DNA of 64,000 nucleotides from positions 124,001 through 188,000 of the forward strand of contig NZ_AUJI01000011.1 in the NCBI RefSeq assembly GCF_000424145.1, in the 5' to 3' direction. This document shows, piece by piece, positions 61,447 to 64,000 of the stretch. The notes under the pieces were generated by a model. It saw nothing but the letters and a program-made list of their open reading frames with translations. It made no database searches and was not told where the DNA came from. Origin of the DNA: Butyrivibrio sp. AC2005 (lineage in GTDB: Bacteria > Bacillota > Clostridia > Lachnospirales > Lachnospiraceae). Numbering within the stretch: position 1 is the stretch's first letter; each line of letters opens with the position of its first letter. Position numbers and translations under genes: made by a program.

Positions 61447-62205
61447 ATGGCGGGAAACAGCATGATTGTTATAGGGGAAAAGGAATCCTTTATTGTGAGG
61501 GTTCTTATGCAGAAAGCAGAGGCAGCGGGATGTCCCACTTCATTTGTGCGTTGGAATATCAATGACATAAATAAAGCGATTGAGAATGCCGCCCTTGTTA
61601 CGCTGTACATTGATAATAAGTTTATACCGGATGAGGAAATTATTCATTTTCTGGTGGATATCATGGAAGAGAAGGACATTCAGATGATACTCATCGGAGA
61701 ACAGCTGGACATTGATGGAATGAAAAAGGTTGTACCTGCTGAGCTTATATATGAGGCATTTCCAAGGCCGGTTGATAATACAGTCTACGTTACGGCAGTC
61801 ACGGAGTACCTCATGAAGATGTCCACGGGAGAGCTGAAGAAAAGCATTCTCGTTGTTGATGACGACCCACAATACCTTACACTTGTCCGCGAATGGCTCA
61901 AGGAAAAATACAAGGTTTCCATGGCAAATTCAGGACTGCAGGCTATTAAGTGGCTTGGAAAAAACAAGGTGGATCTCATTCTTCTTGACCACGAAATGCC
62001 TGTTACAACAGGCCCGCAGGTCCTTGAAATGTTAAGAAGTGATGAGGAGACAAAATCAATTCCCGTCATGTTCCTCACGGGAAAAGGCGACAAGGATAGT
62101 GTCATGGAGGTAGTTTCGCTACGACCTGAGGGTTACTTCCTCAAGAACATAGGAAGAGACGAACTGCTTGAGAAACTGCAGGAATTTTTCGTACTGCACA
62201 GATGA
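61447..62205 (+). CDS. Response regulator with N-terminal pseudo-receiver and C-terminal REC
   Basis: The ATG at 61447 follows AAGGGAG. The 252-residue product has an N-terminal alpha/beta domain (about 1-130: IVIGEKESFIVRVLMQKAE, YIDNKFIPDEEI, PRPVDNTVYVTAVTEYL) folded like a receiver but without the acidic pocket or phospho-acceptor Asp. The C-terminal half is a normal receiver with SILVVDDDPQ, Asp181 (LLDHEMP) and the conserved LTGKGDKD. No DNA-binding domain is present. Its position between a hybrid kinase and an HD-GYP gene suggests it links the phosphorelay to c-di-GMP or to other proteins. Confidence 0.8.
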   Translation: MAGNSMIVIGEKESFIVRVLMQKAEAAGCPTSFVRWNINDINKAIENAALVTLYIDNKFIPDEEIIHFLVDIMEEKDIQMILIGEQLDIDGMKKVVPAELIYEAFPRPVDNTVYVTAVTEYLMKMSTGELKKSILVVDDDPQYLTLVREWLKEKYKVSMANSGLQAIKWLGKNKVDLILLDHEMPVTTGPQVLEMLRSDEETKSIPVMFLTGKGDKDSVMEVVSLRPEGYFLKNIGRDELLEKLQEFFVLHR

Positions 62206-62212
62206 GGGGAAG

Positions 62213-64000
62213 ATGTACGAATTCATAAAAACCAACCAAATGGATATAATGCTGGCCCTTTGTACAGTTTGCTTTACAATGGCGCTCATGCTCGTTATCA
62301 CCAGGTTCCTTCCGGCAAGGAGAAAGTGGATCCTTATCGGAATGGAGCTTGTTGCGGCATTTCTTCTTTTCTTTGACAGAATGGCATACATATATGCAGG
62401 CGTTCCGGGAACGGTTGCATACGTAATGGTAAGACTGTCCAATTTCATGGTCTTTTTCCTTACTGCAGGAATAGTTTTCAATTTTAATCTATATATTATT
62501 GATCTTCTTAATGAAAATAAGAAAATATCATTTATACCTAAAAGACTGATCTTCACAGGGGTGGCATCGGTTATTGAAATGATGCTGGTTGTTATCTCCC
62601 AGTTTACAGGGATGTATTACAGCTTTGATGCCAATAATATTTATCACAGAGGTCCGGGATTCCTTATATGCTATCTGATTCCGGTAATCGGTCCGCTTAT
62701 TCAATTTACCGTATGTATGAAATACAGGAAAAGATTCAGCATATACATAAATATTGCACTTTCCCTTTATATCTTTGTTCCGATAATAATGGGAATAATT
62801 CAGATTTTTGCCTATGGAATATCTATTGTGAATATGGCCATGGTTATGGTGTCAGTTTCTCTTTATATTTTTACATACCTTGATATTAATGATGAAGTTG
62901 TAAGAACTCATAAAATTGAGATGGAAAACCTTAAGCAGGAGAGGAAGAGTTCCAGAAGATTGTTTGAACAGACTGCAGGTGCATTTATAAAGGCTGTTGA
63001 AAAGAAGGATGAGCTTACCCAGGATCATTCCTCAAGAACTGCGGAGCTTGCAAGGAGACTGGCAAAGGCAGCAGGCAAAAGTGAAGAAGAATGCGACGAA
63101 ATCTACTATGCAGCTCTTCTTCATGATATTGGTCTGATTAGTATGCCGGACAGCCTGCTGACTAAGGAGGATGACCTTACTCCGGAAGAAATGGACATGA
63201 TAAAGCACAAACCCATTCTCAGTGCGGAAATTCTCTCAAGCATCACGGAGTATCCTTATCTTAGTGTAGCCGCACGTTACTGCTATGAGAGATATGATGG
63301 CAGTGGCTATCCTGATGGACTAAAGGGTGAGGCTATACCCGAGGTATCACGAATAATATCGATAGCAGATGCCTATGTTTCCATGAATTCAAAGCGAAGC
63401 TACAGGGATGCTCTGCCATTGCCTCTTATCAGAGAGGAGTTTGTGACCTGTGGAGGAACCCAGTTTGATCCTAATTATACAGACATCCTTGTTCAGCTAA
63501 TTGATAATGATGTTAATGAAAAAGTGCTTACAGAAGAAGTGGAGCTGGAGACGGAGCTTCAATGCGGAAAATACAGAGATGCAGTATCTGCTGGTATTTT
63601 GATAGACAATGAAGTTACCAGAATTACCTTCATGTGTGTAAATTCTGCCTCTACAGAAGGTGAATTCAGTCAGCCCTCCATCATTCTTTTTGATTCCTTT
63701 GACAGGCATGTGTACAGCAATGCAAAGGCTATAGAAGCTTTTAAATATACAGAATATGGCGAATTGTGGTTTGATGGTCACAGTGTTACTACCAATGCCA
63801 GAAATATCAGGGTAAAGACAACAGATTCCGAAGATGTATCTGCAGAGCAAAAAAACGGTGACCTGAGTGATCAGTTTTACAGCATTACTACGCGTCGTTT
63901 TGAGGATCATTTAAAGCTGGTGCTGGAGAGTAAGTGGAGAATAGTTGAAGCAATAGTTGCACTTCCTGACAAAACAAAATCAGCTTATGTTGGAATTACA
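62213..64000 (+). CDS. Membrane HD-GYP domain protein with altered metal-site motif (3' end outside window)
   Basis: The frame is open from the ATG at 62213 (GGGGAAG 5 bp upstream) to the window edge, 596 codons. The N-terminal half has seven predicted helices (7TM-type, about residues 10-225). The HD-GYP domain follows: HSSRTAELARRLA, LHDIGLISMPDSLL (the usual HDIGK reads HDIGL), IKHKPILSAEIL, and RYCYERYDGSGYPDGLKGE, where the usual HHE reads CYE. The two histidines normally used for metal binding at that motif are therefore missing. An additional domain of about 160 residues follows and is cut by the window edge. It could be a c-di-GMP binder without phosphodiesterase activity. Confidence 0.82.
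   Translation, partial: MYEFIKTNQMDIMLALCTVCFTMALMLVITRFLPARRKWILIGMELVAAFLLFFDRMAYIYAGVPGTVAYVMVRLSNFMVFFLTAGIVFNFNLYIIDLLNENKKISFIPKRLIFTGVASVIEMMLVVISQFTGMYYSFDANNIYHRGPGFLICYLIPVIGPLIQFTVCMKYRKRFSIYINIALSLYIFVPIIMGIIQIFAYGISIVNMAMVMVSVSLYIFTYLDINDEVVRTHKIEMENLKQERKSSRRLFEQTAGAFIKAVEKKDELTQDHSSRTAELARRLAKAAGKSEEECDEIYYAALLHDIGLISMPDSLLTKEDDLTPEEMDMIKHKPILSAEILSSITEYPYLSVAARYCYERYDGSGYPDGLKGEAIPEVSRIISIADAYVSMNSKRSYRDALPLPLIREEFVTCGGTQFDPNYTDILVQLIDNDVNEKVLTEEVELETELQCGKYRDAVSAGILIDNEVTRITFMCVNSASTEGEFSQPSIILFDSFDRHVYSNAKAIEAFKYTEYGELWFDGHSVTTNARNIRVKTTDSEDVSAEQKNGDLSDQFYSITTRRFEDHLKLVLESKWRIVEAIVALPDKTKSAYVGIT

Noticed and set aside
1-64000. Transposases, phage genes, tRNA or rRNA genes and attachment sites
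   Set aside because: None was recognised on either strand when reading the gaps and the translated frames. The repeats have no associated recombinase within the window.

Overview
The window looks like chromosome from an anaerobic, plant-polymer-degrading Firmicute of the family Lachnospiraceae (Butyrivibrio / Roseburia / Eubacterium ramulus type). The reasons are the moderately low GC, strong AGGAGG ribosome binding sites, a ptb-buk butyrate-type kinase pair, YesM-type two-component regulation of glycosidases, ABC and GPH sugar importers, and the L-rhamnose catabolic genes. Almost all genes are intact. The window cuts a gene at each end. No rRNA, tRNA, phage, transposase or CRISPR was recognised.

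Layout. 0-7 kb: the tail of a GH3 glycosidase, a GH106-like glycosidase, and a complete CUT2-type sugar ABC transporter preceded by a near-perfect 19-bp palindrome. 6.9-20 kb: a catabolic island with a LysR regulator, an LVIVD-repeat protein and, divergently, a long collinear cluster. That cluster encodes a bacterial chalcone-isomerase-like protein, a P-loop ATPase, a four-subunit 2-oxoacid:ferredoxin oxidoreductase, phosphate butyryltransferase, butyrate kinase, an OFA-type MFS carrier, and a flavodoxin-fold FMN reductase between two small membrane proteins. 20-22.8 kb: a 780-bp array of hairpin repeats, a secreted or anchored phosphodiester-glycosidase-domain protein and a membrane protein. 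22.8-44 kb: a glycan-use regulon (GH3, beta-phosphoglucomutase, GH43-like, YesM/AraC two-component system, CUT1 ABC importer without ATPase, esterase, GH78 alpha-L-rhamnosidase, chemoreceptor, GH2, GPH symporter). 44-51 kb: an AraC regulator with divergent methylglyoxal synthase, then a RhaS-like AraC regulator with divergent rhaA-rhaD-rhaB. 51-64 kb: cyclic-di-GMP and phosphorelay signalling genes.

How it may fit together. Rhamnosidases and glucosidases would strip sugars from plant glycosides such as flavonoid rutinosides. Rhamnose would go through RhaA, RhaB and RhaD to DHAP and lactaldehyde, with methylglyoxal synthase as a DHAP outlet. The aglycone could be handled by the chalcone-isomerase-like and FMN-reductase proteins. 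The 2-oxoacid oxidoreductase, Ptb and Buk would make ATP from an acyl-CoA. The individual enzyme families are well supported. The flavonoid link is an inference from two genes and their neighbourhood.

Two sequence-level discoveries stand out. First, TTAAAAAATGTCGGA (or a one-base variant) occurs upstream of five glycan-use transcription units, with the TGTCGGA core always exactly 49 bp before a -10 hexamer. This looks like the operator of the local AraC-type response regulator. Second, there is a dispersed modular repeat: a shared double-hairpin cap of about 50-100 bp attached each time to a different, private tandem repeat (units of 36, 57, 32 and 26 bp). It sits in four intergenic gaps, and one copy is a 232-bp element with perfect 24-bp terminal inverted repeats between ptb and buk.
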